Shown here piece by piece: positions 24,339-36,363 of a stretch of DNA of 64,000 nt. Under the pieces are notes generated by a model. That model saw only the letters and a list, made by a program, of their open reading frames with translations. It had not been told where the DNA came from and did not search any database. The first letter of the stretch is position 1. Every line of letters starts with the position of its first letter. Origin of the DNA: Aldrovandia affinis (Eukaryota; Chordata; Actinopteri; Notacanthiformes; Halosauridae); contig JAINUG010000014.1 in assembly GCA_029706075.1 (NCBI GenBank), forward strand, positions 6,621,338 through 6,685,337, written 5' to 3'. Position numbers and translations under genes: made by a program.

Positions 24339-25469
24339 GAGAGGACATCAGTTTCAAACACATTCAACGTCCTCAAATCACTTCCAGAAACGTTCCATAC
24401 TGAAAATGCACAGTGTTGGACTGGGAGCTAACACACGTGTAAAAAGAGAATCATCAGGCTCTGAAAATGTCATTCTTTACATGCAACAGAGTCACAGTGC
24501 TGCATGCTGAGACTCAAACTGTGAGCACTTCTCAGGGCAACGTCACACATAGTTTACACAACCTGAAGACTTTGGAGCTGGTGAGAGTGAGCAGGTATGT
24601 CGTGTCTCGGAGGATAAGGTAGAACGCTGTGAACAGGGCAAGCAGGTCAGGTACCGTTAATAAAAAAATAAAAAATAACAAATGAACAAATAAACGATAA
24701 TATCTTAAATTCTGAAACTGTGGAATTGCTAAATAAACGTAGGAATCCTAAATTACTGCCTGCGACAAACAAAGTGCTTAAGAAAGGTAAATGTAGCACC
24801 ACTTCAAAAGCACAACTTACTGTAAAATATACCCTAATAATGATAACACACTGCCCCCTCGTACTCAAATAACGGCCTGGAACGATTGACCTTTACGCCA
24901 ATATTATTCCCCTGGGGTCACAGGAGTGTCACCTGTGAAAGGCACGATCAGCTCACATTAATAAAACAGATCACAATGGGCCAGCAGCGCCCGAGCAGGG
25001 CATAAATTAATCTCTAAGTGGCAGAATGGGCTGATGGGAATAAATTATCCTTAGCGGTGCCTTTTATTAAAAAAAATTAAAAACATCCCGAAAACCGAGA
25101 CAGACCACTTTCCACGAGCCTCTGCCTTAAGAAAGCTTTCACTCAAATATGACATGAAAAATTAATGAATTTAGTGAGCACAAACTCAAAGCGTTTTAAG
25201 ACGTTTGTTTCTTGCTGTGTAGGTTCTTGCTGTCGTCTCTTGCAGGCACTCTAATCCTGAGCTGCTTATTCGGCTTACATAATATCCATTTATTCATCTG
25301 GATATTTTCAGAAGCGACTGCGTACACTGTTCAAAGGTTAAACATCCTACACATGGTCTGAGCTTGCAAACCGACCACTAAATACACACTGCCACCGATT
25401 ACACCATAACAGACAAACAATACACAACATACACCCTTAAATCCACACCGCCACCGATTATACCAGAAC
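24339..25469. other. No gene recognised
   Basis: About 1.1 kb of AT-rich, low-copy DNA. A short repeat (ACACTGCCACCGATTACACC and CACACCGCCACCGATTATAC) occurs at about 25385-25465. No exon seen. Confidence 0.4.
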
Positions 25470-25574
25470 CAGGGTTCCCACTCAAATCACATTTCCATTT
25501 CCATTTTCATGACATTTCAATGACAAATTTCAAAAATTACTTTTTCTTTTGCGACTGACGCAAAAACGGACTTT

Positions 25575-25683
25575 ATAATATATGCCATTTAGCAGACGCT
25601 TTTATCCAAAGCGACTTACAGTAGTGAATGCATACATTTTCAGTATATGTGGTCCCAGTGGGGATTGAACCCACAACCTAAGC
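25575..25683 (-). mobile_element. tRNA-derived SINE, family A1, head lost
   Basis: Tail (reverse of TATGCCATTTAGCAGACGCT) and body as in the 254 copy. The head stops at the B box, where a microsatellite begins. Confidence 0.8.
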
Positions 25684-25688
25684 GTGTG

Positions 25689-25763
<75 letters not shown>
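25684..25763. repeat. TGTC / TG compound microsatellite
   Basis: About eight TCTG units run into (TG)n, replacing the head of the SINE on the left. Confidence 0.95.
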
Positions 25764-25764
<1 letters not shown>

Positions 25765-26019
25765 AGAACAGCCATGGCAGGTGGCAACAACGGTGGCAGG
25801 GGAACATATATTTAGTGGTAACGTTATCTGAAAAAAAATCTTTTAAAAAAAGCGTTACATGGAATCAGACATTTCCATGACATAGAGCTTTTCCAGTAGT
25901 TTCCATGACGATTATTTTCAAGGTTTTTCCATGACACGTGAGAACCTTTCATAACGCTCAAACAATACACAACATGCACTCAAGTTTCTCACTTTATTTG
26001 TGACTCAAACAGTCTAGAA

Positions 26020-26194
26020 GAGGCCTATTCAACTGGTGGCCCCAAGGCCAAACGTGGGCCACGAAGTGTTGTAAAGGAACAAAACAAAATGACCCCCGCC
26101 CAACCCACTGCCGCCCCCCCTAAATGTTTAGCCCCCCTGCACTTTTGGTTTTTAAAATCTGGGCCCCCAAATAAGAAGCAATTGAATGGCCCTG
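26020..26194. mobile_element. Short hAT-type MITE with 8-bp duplication
   Basis: The termini are GAGGCCTATTCAACTG and, reversed, CAGGGCCATTCAATTG. GTCTAGAA is repeated exactly at 26012-26019 and 26195-26202. The 175-bp interior is C/G-homopolymer-rich and codes for nothing. Confidence 0.85.
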
Positions 26195-26202
26195 GTCTAG
26201 AA

Positions 26203-27289
26203 CATTCCTTGCACACAGGCCCCAGTCAGAATGGAATAATAAAAGTTGAACAGATGCCGAAGCCGGGCAGCGTCAGCACCGATCTCCGCCAAAAGGGCCG
26301 GCGGAGACACTGAGCGGCACACCGGCCAGCGGTAAATTTAAAAACCATCCTCAGGATTGACACCTGGGATGGGCTCTATTTATGATGTAGCGAAAACGCC
26401 AGTGGGGTTTCATTTCCAGGGTGAATCAGAGCGTCGTTACGTGCCTCCACCTCAGGGACAGAAGCCGTCCCAAATGCTGTTCCAGGAAGCAGGCTGACGT
26501 GCAGATACTTGGTAAATGATTTTTGAATTATTAGTATTATTTCTTGGGATACTGAAACCCCTCTCAGACAAGGAGGGCGTGCAGGAGGGGATTGACGTTG
26601 GAACACGTCTGCGTGTGCTCTCCTGAGCTGGCGGGCAGCGTTTCGGCAATGCGGGCGGGCTCACAAACACAATCAGGGGCCCGTCCCAAACCAGGAGGGG
26701 GTAAAAAAAGAGAGAAGGGTTTTAGAAATGTGGCAGGTCTGACAGCTGTAATCTCTGGAAGAGAGCGCTCTCAGTGGAGAGCAGAACAGAACAGGGAGTA
26801 CGGGGGAAGGTGTCTCGTACCCTGAACAGAACACGCGGTACCGCCAAGAGAGGGCCTACAGGTCCACACATCACTCTTCCACAGAAAACCCACTCTGACA
26901 AACACCCCCACCCCTCCACAAACTGAGAGAGAGAGGGAGGGGGAGAGAGTGAGAGCGAATAAGAGAGAGGGGGGGGGAGAAAGACAAAGAGATGAGAGAG
27001 AGGGAGACAGAGGGAGGGAGTGAGTAAGGGAGGAGAGAGAGAGAGAGGGAGAGATGGGAAGATAACCTCATGAGTCATGATGCAGACAGAGGAGGAGAGG
27101 CGGGGTCAACGCTAGCTAATTAAAATCACACAAATTGGGAGAGACAGATCTGGAATTTGACCAGGATTCCCCCCCCCGTGCTGTAATTTCTGTGCGATCT
27201 CTAATGTCCCAAATCGAGCCGAGACCTCAAGCTGCGTATGACACCGCCACAGCAACATGACAGACAAGGTGAGCACAACTCTTTATTCA
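26203..27289. other. No gene; purine-rich patch
   Basis: A GA/GGGA-rich patch lies at about 26925-27055. The rest shows nothing that I recognise. Confidence 0.4.
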
Positions 27290-27440
27290 TGTACCGTCAA
27301 CTCCACAATTATTCACACCCTTCAAAAAGGCTGTCTAAAATAAACAATATAGGTAATGAGCTATATTTTATGCAAAAAAAATTGAAATGATATTATAATT
27401 TTTTTAATACTCATACAATTAGTTTGAAGTCATATTTTTT
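27290..27440. mobile_element. Tc1-type terminal fragment
   Basis: ATTATTCACACCCTTCAAAA and GTAATGAGCTATATTTTATG match the left terminal region of the Tc1 element at 37088. No transposase remains. A weaker match (TGAGCTATATTTTATGC) occurs at 55418-55434. Confidence 0.6.
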
Positions 27441-27596
27441 TCCCATTTACATAATGGCCTTGAGCGTGGCCTGACAGCTTGAGTGCTTCGCCACACGATT
27501 CTCTCCCTTTCCACAAGTCACAGTCATTTTCAATCTCTCTCCCTCTCTCTGAGCCAATTCTGTGTTTTTGTGGCCTGTGTTCTGTTTTTGTGGCCT

Positions 27597-28430
27597 GTGC
27601 TGTGTTAGTGGGGGTCAGTGCTGTGTTAGAGGGGGTCAGTGCTGTGTTAGTGGGGGTCAGTGCTGTGTTAGAGGGGGTCAGTGCTGTGTTAGAGGGGGTC
27701 AGTGCTGTGTTAGAGGGGGTCAGTGCTGTGTTAGAGGGGTCAGTGCTGTGTTAGAGGGGGTCAGTGCTGTGTTAGTGGGGGTCAGTGCTGTGTTAGTGGG
27801 GGTCAGTGCTGTGTTAGTGGGGGTCAGTGCTGTGTTAGTGGGGGTCAGTGCTGTGTTAGAGGGGGTCAGTGCTGTGTTAGTGGGGGTCAGTGCTGTGTTA
27901 GTGGGGGTCAGTGCTGTGTTAGAGGGGGTCAGTGCTGTGTTAGTGGGGGTCAGTGCTGTGTTAGAGGGGGTCAGTGCTGTGTTAGTGGGGGTCAGTGCTG
28001 TGTTAGTGGGGGTCAGTGCTGTGTTAGTGGGGTCAGTGCTGTGTTAGTGGGGTCAGTGCTGTGTTAGAGGGGGTCAGTGCTGTGTTAGAGGGGGTCAGTG
28101 CTGTGTTAGAGGGGGTCAGTGCTGTGTTAGAGGGGGTCAGTGCTGTGTTAGTGGGGGTCAGTGCTGTGTTAGAGGGGGTCAGTGCTGTGTTAGTGGGGGT
28201 CAGTGCTGTGTTAGTGGGGGTCAGTGCTGTGTTAGAGGGGGTCAGTGCTGTGTTAGAGGGGGTCAGTGCTGTGTTAGTGGGGGTCAGTGCTGTGTTAGTG
28301 GGGGTCAGTGCTGTGTTAGTGGGGGTCAGTGCTGTGTTAGAGGGGGTCAGTGCTGTGTTAGTGGGGGTCAGTGCTGTGTTAGTGGGGGTCAGTGCTGTGT
28401 TAGTGGGGGTCAGTGCTGTGGCTGTTTGTG
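27597..28430. repeat. 21-bp minisatellite, about 40 units
   Basis: The unit is GTCAGTGCTGTGTTAGTGGG plus one G, with an A/T variant in TTAGT/TTAGA. A few units are 20 bp. Since 21 is a multiple of three, the plus strand reads VLVGVSA/VLEGVSA heptads for long stretches, broken where a 20-bp unit shifts the frame. There is no start context, splice site or known family, so I do not call a gene. Confidence 0.95.
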
Positions 28431-29406
28431 GTTAGTGGGGGTCAACTTGGCTCAACTTTTGCGATTGCAGGGCCTTGTGCTGACAATGAGAGTGTTATAT
28501 TTGAGATGTTTCCAAAACTCTATTGCCAGTTTTTGAAGTTGACTAATAAATGTAAAAAGTTCTGGTTCTTGGTCTCTGCCCTTTCATTGGACGTCATTAA
28601 CGCCCAACCGAAGCCGCCTTTAAAAAAAATTAAAATAAAATGCACTGAATTTGGCTCACTGCTGAAATGCACACTTGGGCACCGGACTCCATTTCACCAT
28701 CCAATCCAGGAGCTAACGCAGCATGAAGCCAATTTACAGACGAGGAAATGTGAAAAACCCATTCCTGAAAATGCAGCAAAATACAGGGAGATGATGATGA
28801 CATTTTTAGCAGTATTTCTTAGTGTAAAGAGAAGAATGTAAGTGCCTCTGTACCTGTACTATGGTTCTACCACACAAGCTCTGAAGTCTGAGCGTTTATC
28901 TTGATGGTTGGATGTTTACCGGGCCGTTTAGTCTAAGTATTTCAATCTGTCGGGCAGTGATCCTTATCGGCCCTGTCTCTGCTGGACTACCCTAGCCAAC
29001 TGCTCCTACCAATCTCCCTCTGCACCCATCTACGGTAACGCATTAGAGTGAAAAATAAACAAAAAAAACCACCCAAAAAATACCAAGAGGGGGAAAAATA
29101 AAATCTGAAGAGGGGGATTAAAGAAAGAAGAAAGTGATAAATCTGTGTCAGGACACACTGTTCACTGACTTATCTATCGATTTGATCTACTCCTCTATCA
29201 CCTGTCTGTGTGGCTTTCATTCTCAATTCATCTCACAAATTCAGCCCCACCCCCCTCACGTGGTTAATTTTAGCCGTGTTCCCTTGTTGTGTTTGATTCC
29301 CTGCTCGTTTTCATCAGTGTGCTCTTCAGACCTAAATTAACCCTAAATAAACCCAACATACCTGATCACCGGTCTTAAGGGAAACTGGTGGCTATGACCT
29401 TCCCAG

Positions 29407-29447
<41 letters not shown>

Positions 29448-30394
29448 CGTGTGTGTGCGTGTGTGCATGTGTGTGTATGTGTGTGTGTGAGTGTGAGTGT
29501 GTATTGGCTGCATGTGTGTGTTACTCCTGCTTACGTATTATACCCACTTCAATATCTTACATCATTCACTTGTGCAATCTAATCAGGTCTGTAGTCTTGT
29601 TATTTACAAAGTTGGCCTTGGAAGTCCCTTTGGACAAAAGCATATGCGCAGGGAGCCAGGAGCTCACAGAAAAGCAGGATATTTTCCCTGACGACACCAT
29701 GTCTTCCTGGTTAGGACTACGCAACAGATGTAACGGCATTTCCAACACTCCCCTATCCCTTACACACTGTGTTCATCCCTTATTTAAAAGCAGCTAGTCC
29801 TTCTGAAACGTCAGGTCTCTATTTCATGCGTGCGTTACTCGTCATGGCTACGTATGGTTATGGCCACTTCAGTATCTTACATCATCCGCTTGTGTAGTCA
29901 GGTCTGAGAGAGAGAGAGTCAACATGAAGAAGAAAAAGCATAAAACAGAACAGAGGGCATAAAAGTAGGTGAACGCAGAAGTTACAGAGATGGAGAAATT
30001 ATAGCAATAAAGATCAGATCGCTCCTGAGTTGCGGGGGAGGGAGGGAGGGAGGGAGGGAGGGGGGCGGGTGCGTGGGGAGCGAGTTGAAAATGTCAAACT
30101 TGTGCCAACAACTAGCGCACGACTTTCTCCATCTCCAGAGGTGGGTGGTCTTTCTCTGCAGAGCCGAAGCAAAGAGACACGAGAAACGGAGAAACAGACC
30201 GGCTCGATATCGCACGAGCTCACGAGCGGCCCTTTGGGATAAGTCAAGAACGTGTTTAGACCAGGGCCGCCCGCCCCCCCCGGAGTGAAATACTTTGGCC
30301 CGAAACGCTGTCTGTTACTCACAGCGATGAGAAAGTGTGCGGGGACGAAGTTGAATATCATGATTTTTTTATCAATTCATTTTTTAAAGAATTG
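28431..30394. other. No gene recognised; TG array inside
   Basis: Low-copy DNA. A (TG)n tract lies at 29409-29512 and a GGGA tract at 30034-30062. I found no ipo11 terminal exon here. Confidence 0.4.
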
Positions 30395-30740
30395 TTTTCA
30401 GATTTTTTTTATCCCATTTTCTCCGAATTTAGTAGCCAATCACACCCTCTCTTTTTCATGTCAATCCCCCCTTGTGTTGTGAGTTCGCTGCAGTAGCCTT
30501 GAGATTGGCAGTGACAAAGGCGAAGTATCGTCTCCTGCGAGGTGGCAGTCACGCCGTCAAGCCGTCGACTGTAACTCCGGTACACAGACCCACTCCTATG
30601 CGCAGCGAGTTCATATCGGCTTCCCTTCCCCCTCCCTGGGGCGGACAGCCAATTGCCGCCCCCTAGTGGCACTCCCAGTGGAATCAAACCCTGGTCGCAG
30701 TGGCCGAACATTGTAACCACTAGACCACCCGGGAGGCCTA
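30395..30740 (-). mobile_element. tRNA-derived SINE, family C
   Basis: Nearly complete on the minus strand: head (CCTCCCGGGTGGTCTAGTGG, GGGTTTGATTCC), CACTAGGGGGCGGCAATTGG, CAGGGAGGGGGAAGGGAAGC, CACTGCCAATCTCAAGGCTA, and the TGATTGGCTACTAAATTCGG tail. Confidence 0.85.
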
Positions 30741-31589
30741 TATCAAGTTGAGAACCGGGCCCGCGGCCGACAGCGGTGCTGGCATAAGGAATGACCGCAC
30801 GACAGAAAGACACTCAAACTGAACAGAAAAAAAACCTCCTCAGCCCCCTTATTAATTCTGAGTCCCCTCCTAAATTATGGATGGCAGAGGGAAGGGCACA
30901 ACTTAACAAAAACAAAAATCAACACTCAATGGCTATGAATAATTCACTTAAAACTAATCTTTGGTCGTCTTAACGTTGTGGAAGAATGGAGGTGAACTGT
31001 CACAGGAAATGGTGTTTGCGAAAGTGTTGAAGTGTTTAATGAATACTTAAACTGCCTCGTAGACTGATGCTTAGAATGCGTAATGTGGACCGTGTATTCT
31101 AAAGGGCTAACCACTCCAGAATAACGTATGGGGGGGGTGCAGAAATGTCACTCCACTATAAATGCAAGCCTGGGGCAGCGGATAGCGTATCGGTCTAAAG
31201 CGTTTTATTGACGGGAACATCAAACTGCCCACTACACCGTAAGCCCCGCCCACACCCCTTGTCATGTGTCACTTCCTCTTCCTGTCTCCTACGGTGACAG
31301 CAGCAATTCAATTCACGGAGGGTCAACGGAGCCGTTGCTACGGATATCTATCCATTGATTTTGGATGCAGAAAAAATCATTCAAACGTGACTTTGATATT
31401 TTTAAAAACTGCAGTGGGAGGCAGCATTATTTGGTGGCATTTACAAACACAAAACCAATTATATGATAACTGGCCATGCAAGATAACTTTTCTGAATTTT
31501 TCCCCCATTACTGGTGTTATGACAGTTTTATTTAGCTAGAAAATTGGTGAATATACAAGCACTGTAATTACTGATTCAAAGGTTATAAT
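30741..31589. other. No gene; a family B head fragment
   Basis: GCGGATAGCGTATCGGTCTA at about 31177-31196 is an isolated piece of a family B SINE head. The rest is unrecognised. Confidence 0.4.
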
Positions 31590-31905
31590 TTCCAGCCCGG
31601 CTCTGGCCGGGAGTCCCGTTCAGGGCCGGGCAATTAGCTGTGGGGGAGTGGGGAAGGAAGCTACCGTGAGCTTGCCACAGGTACAGAAAGCTTCTCTGGA
31701 CGTTTCGGAATCACGATCGGCACTCGGGTGAGTTCCGTCTCGAAGGAGGCGGTTCGCTGTCCTTGCCACCGCCAGTCCCAGAGTAGTGGCTGTTCCCATA
31801 GCTGTAGGCAGTGGGTTTGTGACGAGGGGGGATAGTTGATAGAGGGTACAATTAGCCACCAAATTGGGAGAAAAACTGTAAAAATCTGAAACAATATTGA
31901 AGTAA
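31590..31905 (+). mobile_element. tRNA-derived SINE, family C, 5'-truncated
   Basis: CCGGCTCTGGCCGGGAGTCC, GGGCCGGGCAATTAGCTGTG, a CACCGCCAGTCCCAGAGTAG segment, and the tail ACAATTAGCCACCAAATTGG with GAGAAAAACTG. Confidence 0.8.
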
Positions 31906-32439
31906 TACTTTAAAAACTACTTTACAATGATGGCAGGGATCCAAACGTATTTTATTTTAAAATAAAACAAAAAAAATTAAAAAGCATTATTACTTTTCTT
32001 TACCAACATCCGAAACAGTTAAACGTGCAGGAGCAAAAGGGAGTGATTTTCACGTTAATTGTCTTGCGTGGTGTGAGGCTACAGGAGAGACCTCGCACTC
32101 ACATAAAGAAGTATCTATTCAGCAAACTGTCGGTGGCCTCGCCAACAGGGAGAAAATCTCAATTTCCAGGAACAAATTAACATATTTCTACAGTTGTACA
32201 GGGCACAAACACAACACAAGATGGTTTTATAAGACGGAAAACCCAATTAGACGTAATTGCCACTGCAGAGTGCAGACTCCTGCCGCAACGGGGGTGAAAC
32301 TGTCAGCTCTCACGCCATGCCCACACCAGCACTGCAGAGAGCAGGGTGGACGAGCAGCCGTGCCCTGCGTAATTCCACACTGGCACCGCAAACAACGGCC
32401 ATGACAAATCCCTCCAACCATCTCAAAAAATGATCTGAA
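31906..32439. other. No feature recognised
   Basis: Low-copy DNA between two SINEs, with no exon seen. Confidence 0.35.
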
Positions 32440-32800
32440 ACCAGGGCCTCCCAGGTGTTCGACGCTGGCCACTGTGACTGTGGGGTTAGATTCCACCGGC
32501 CACGCCAGTGTCGGCTCTGGCCGGGAGTGCCACTAGGGGGCGGAAATTGGCTGTCCACCCCAGGGAGGGGGAGGGAAGCCGATATGAGTTTGCTGCGTAC
32601 AGGAAATGTTCCAATGTCCTGGAAAAACTGTCGATAGCTCTGTGAATGCTGACCTGGAGGCGGTGGCACATCGTTTGGTCACTGCCGGTCTCAGGGCTAC
32701 GGCAGTGAACTCCCAATACGAGGGGGGAATGACATGAAAAATAGAGGGTGTAATTGGCTACTGAATTGGAATAAAATGGGATAAAATCAGAAACAAATTC
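32440..32800 (+). mobile_element. tRNA-derived SINE, family C
   Basis: Head ending in GGGTTAGATTCCACCGGCCA, then CACTAGGGGGCGGAAATTGG, CCCCAGGGAGGGGGAGGGAA, CACTGCCGGTCTCAGGGCTA, and the tail GTAATTGGCTACTGAATTGG, AATAAAATGGGATAAAATCA. Confidence 0.85.
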
Positions 32801-33097
32801 TTGGAGAAAAAAAAGGACCTGAAAGCGTACCCCGCTGTGTGGCTGAAAAATGTGGAATATAAAAATAAATAATATAACAGGGGAAAAAACGATAGAGCCA
32901 GAGAGACTCAGCGGACAGTCCAAATGTTCTGTGAAATACTCTAAGTGGACATGCGATGCAGACTGACAATATTCCACACAGATATGAAAAACTCACATGC
33001 GTTTCTATGACTTCATTCTCACAGCGGACGAGAGAGAGGGAGACCCCCCTCAAGCTGACAGAAAGCTCCCAATAATGAGCGGTTTATTAATATAATT

Positions 33098-33250
33098 TGT
33101 AATATATGCCATTTAACAGATGCTTTTATCCAAAGCGACTTAAAGTCCATCCATACATTTTTCAGTATATGTGATCCCAGTGGGAATCGAACCCACAACT
33201 TAAGTGTTGCCAACGCCATAGTCTACCTACTGAGCCACACAGAACCACTA
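33098..33250 (-). mobile_element. tRNA-derived SINE, family A1
   Basis: Full layout on the minus strand: GGTTCTGTGTGGCTCAGTAG head, GGGTTCGATTCCC B box, and AAGTCGCTTTGGATAAAAGC tail with AATGGCATATATTAC end. Confidence 0.85.
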
Positions 33251-33631
33251 TTATTCTAATGGCACAAATTAAAGAACATAAGAGCAACTGATCAGGCAGC
33301 ACAGTGATCATCTTCCAGCAACACGGAGGCCTCCGCTGACTCCGCTCTTCAGTGCCACTGTCAGACATCACCTTAGGTACTGTTTAAGCGTATCCCAGCA
33401 TGCTTCCTGATTCTCCATGGCTGTGGATAGAGGCTTTGGTGTACGTGCACACTCTCAAGAGACCCGCTGGGCTCTCTGGCCGAGTTTAAAGATCGTCGTT
33501 CAGAAAGCATCAGATTGAATATATCTATGCACAATATATTCTTAAAAAATGGATATTATTCAAAAATAATTGCACTGCTTTTTCCCCCCTGTATTGGAAG
33601 AAGCTAATCAATGCACTTAGAGCATGTACGT

Positions 33632-33770
33632 CAGGGCTATTCAACTCCGGGCCTCGAGGGCCGCAGGGTCTGCAGGTATTTGCTCCAGCCACGCGCCACG
33701 CGCCACGCACCACGCCACCAGATTTCACTAATTAGCTCACCTCCTGGACATGCCATGGCCGGCTCAGTCA
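33632..33770. mobile_element. hAT-type terminus, one-sided
   Basis: It begins CAGGGCTATTCAACTCCGGG, a terminus similar to the MITEs above. A short CGCGCCACGCAC repeat lies at 33694-33720. No opposite terminus was found. Confidence 0.45.
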
Positions 33771-34078
33771 CTAGGTCTCAAGTCAATTGCACACTTATTG
33801 GAGATTCTGGAGCGGCTGCCTGAGACAGCAATTTCCACCACCCTCAACAAAACACCAAATTATGGAATTTCTCGAGGAATGCTATTGCATCCCTCCAATA
33901 GAATCTATGCCAAGGGCTCACTGAAGCTGTTCTGGTGGCTCGTGGTGGCCCAATGCCCTAATTTATGTTGGTGTTTCCTTTATTTTGGCAGTTTACATTT
34001 AACAAAATTGAACTGACACTTGCAAGTAACTTGCTAGTTATTTAACTTGCTAGCTAGCGAGCTAATGAAACCATGCCG

Positions 34079-34135
<57 letters not shown>

Positions 34136-34504
34136 ACCATACCCCCCCACACACAGCTAAGCTGCATTATTCATTCAGCGTCAAAGTGATGCACTCTCAC
34201 ATTCTAAAACCTTGCTGGGGGCTATTTTAGCAAATCGCTTTCTGCTTTTGCCTGTTTGAACAGGCCCCATATGGGAGAGATATTTCGTAAGCCCTTCTTA
34301 GAGAGTGTGAGAGGAGGTGTGGGGAGAAAGGCAAAGGCAGCTTTCACACAACCGTAACTGAGGAGTGCAACTGTTTTCATGGATGGAAACCTTGTGTCTG
34401 TTAGATATATTTGAATGTTACCATTTTACTATACTGTCATTTGTAATATTGTCTTGTGTATTCTTCTGCATTTGTATCACCTTAAACCGGGCCTCGCGGA
34501 GCCT
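33771..34504. other. No gene; CA microsatellite
   Basis: A (CA)n tract lies at 34082-34132. The rest is unrecognised. Confidence 0.4.
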
Positions 34505-34632
34505 CCGGTACATGGACAATAATGAGGTATAACAGTTAGGGAAGCTGAGCTTGTAACGTTAAGGTTAAAGGTTCAATATCCAGCTGTATAAATGGATTGT
34601 CCATATAAGAGTATTTGCTAAATGTAATGGAC
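34505..34632 (+). mobile_element. tRNA-derived SINE, family A2, decayed
   Basis: GAGCTTGTAACGTTAAGGTT, GGTTCAATATCCAGCTGTAT and a shortened tail (ATAAGAGTATTTGCTAAATG). It lies about 110 bp from an ipo11 exon. Confidence 0.65.
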
Positions 34633-34743
34633 CAATAGTCTGTTTATGACTGAAAGCCGCTGCTCACGGGTGAGCATGTGACCTGAGCATGTGACCCTGG
34701 GATGACCTCGAGCATGTGACCAGTCTGTGTGACCAGAACTCAC

Positions 34744-34828
34744 CAACTTCTTCCTCTTGTCCTGCTCCGTGGGTGGCTCCTCATCCTCCGTCAACTTCAG
34801 CTCCTCCATGCCGGACATCAGCATGCAG
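34744..34828 (-). CDS. ipo11: ipo11 (importin-11), penultimate-type exon
   Basis: An 85-bp exon that completes the Asp codon split with the previous exon (GA + C). It encodes CMLMSGMEELKLTEDEEPPT then EQDKRKKL and ends in phase 0 at TTG/GTGAGT. The acceptor is CTGTGCAG. The acidic TEDEEPPTEQDKRKK stretch is a hallmark of importin-11 C-termini as I remember them (human ...KVTEDEEPPTEQDKRKK...). In the family one more coding exon should follow, encoding the last about 55 residues (LKDPVHTVSLQQF...). I could not find it between here and base 1. Upstream on the transcript the intron is a long TG repeat (CA on the plus strand). Confidence 0.95.
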
Positions 34829-34852
34829 CTGCACAGAGGAGCGGAGTGTGAG

Positions 34853-34988
34853 AACACACACACGTGCAAACACACACGCAGACACACACACATACACACT
34901 CACACACTTACTAACACACACACACACACATGCACTCAAACACTCACACACACACACTTACTAACACACACATGCACATACGCATGCG

Positions 34989-35050
<62 letters not shown>

Positions 35051-35092
35051 TGCTCACACACATACGCGCACACACATACTCACACACACATT
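34853..35092. repeat. CA-rich compound microsatellite
   Basis: CA blocks with CTCACA, ATGCACAT and CGCACG interruptions, ending in a pure (CA)n run at about 34994-35047. On the ipo11 transcript this is a long GU-rich tract 25-260 nt upstream of the 34828 acceptor. His-Thr frames here are artefacts. Confidence 0.95.
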
Positions 35093-36363
35093 TGGTAATC
35101 CATTCCAGCTTGTGATTTATAACTGGCTAATGTGACCTTGCTTATGAAATATGTTGGAGGGTGTGACAAAGGTAAATCCCTCAGCGAGTACAATCCAGGG
35201 GCCACGCTCGCGCATTTGAAACATGACGGGGCCGGACAAAAACCCTACTCCCGGTGTCAGCGCATTTTGGTTAAAAAATTCCCGGTTGAACCAAAGTACA
35301 TCACTTTTTGAAAGAAATCATGATGTGGTATCAATTTTTTCCCCCATGACGGCCATTAGTCCAGGCTGCGGCCTTAGTTTGGAAGATGCAGAACGGCAGC
35401 TAAGAGCTACGATTTCCTCCAACGTGGGGGCCCGACTTTCATTACCCCCTGACTTCCATCACATGCACGGCCAATTCCACAATCCGCTACGACCTTGAAA
35501 GCCGGGGCAAGAACACATAAATGACATTATGGAATTGGGTAGCAGAAGTAGGGGCAGGGATAAAATTAGTCAATTTCAGGCCTTTAAAAAACAGGACATT
35601 TCACAGCGCTTCTTGTTTTCTGTGGAGTGCGAATCCCGCTTGTAGAATGGCCATGTTGGGATAGCGCGATGCATTTTATGGTCCTGTCCAGGCAAGCAGC
35701 ACATGGCCCGTTCTCACTAACCGAAATCCCCATCTTGTGTCTCTCTCCTCTCAAAGAGACACGCTGATTGCCCCTAATACCCATAAATTAATGTGGGCTG
35801 TTCTGGTGTTCATCGCTGACAGGTTTTATTACAACTCCTTTGAATGAACACAAGAGTGCCTAGCCAGCTTGGTCCGAGGGTCAACACACCGTATGGCCCA
35901 CTAGCATCACGCTGCGATTTTGGATTGTAACAGTACTGCGCTGGAAATGATAGGTCAGACGCACCATAGAAAAGCGGAGATATGCGTGTCGCGATTGGTC
36001 TTGTCAAATGGTAGCGATATCGCTGCATTCAGTTCAATAATTATTCAATTAATTCAAAGAAATATATTTTACATGTAGGATAAGTGAGGGGGTTTTAACC
36101 GTAATTCCACTTGTTTTCAGTATTCAGAGCGCTGATCCTTAAACAAGGGGCACTTCGCTGTTAAGGCTACTGGATTCAGGAAATAGACATTTCCACTAAA
36201 CTCTCACTTGCCCGACAGGTCACATCGAAAAGCCTGTTAGGTGAAAGGTTTTTGAGTGAGTTTGCAGCCCATTAGCTGAGGCCAGGTGAATGCGTGATCG
36301 GTGATGGGGGCCAGGTGGAGGTGTAACTGGTGGAGGTGTGTTGTTAACGGTCGGCGCGCTCAC
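35093..36363. other. ipo11 intron, low-copy
   Basis: About 1.3 kb with no transposon family that I recognise. Among the cleaner intronic stretches in the window. Confidence 0.45.

Larger units (their letters stand above)
25470..25949. mobile_element. Non-autonomous hAT-like element with a SINE inside
   Basis: It begins CAGGGTTCCCACTCAAATCA and ends GTGAGAACCTT, inverted termini of the same kind as the 12262 element. Inside each end are T-rich CATTTCCATGACA-type segments. The middle is occupied by SINE A1 (25575-25683) and a TGTC/TG array. No target duplication is visible. Confidence 0.6.

Noticed and set aside
27479-28435. VLVGVSA/VLEGVSA repeat protein
   Set aside because: The frame is broken wherever a 20-bp unit occurs, there is no start or splice context, and it reads as a minisatellite.
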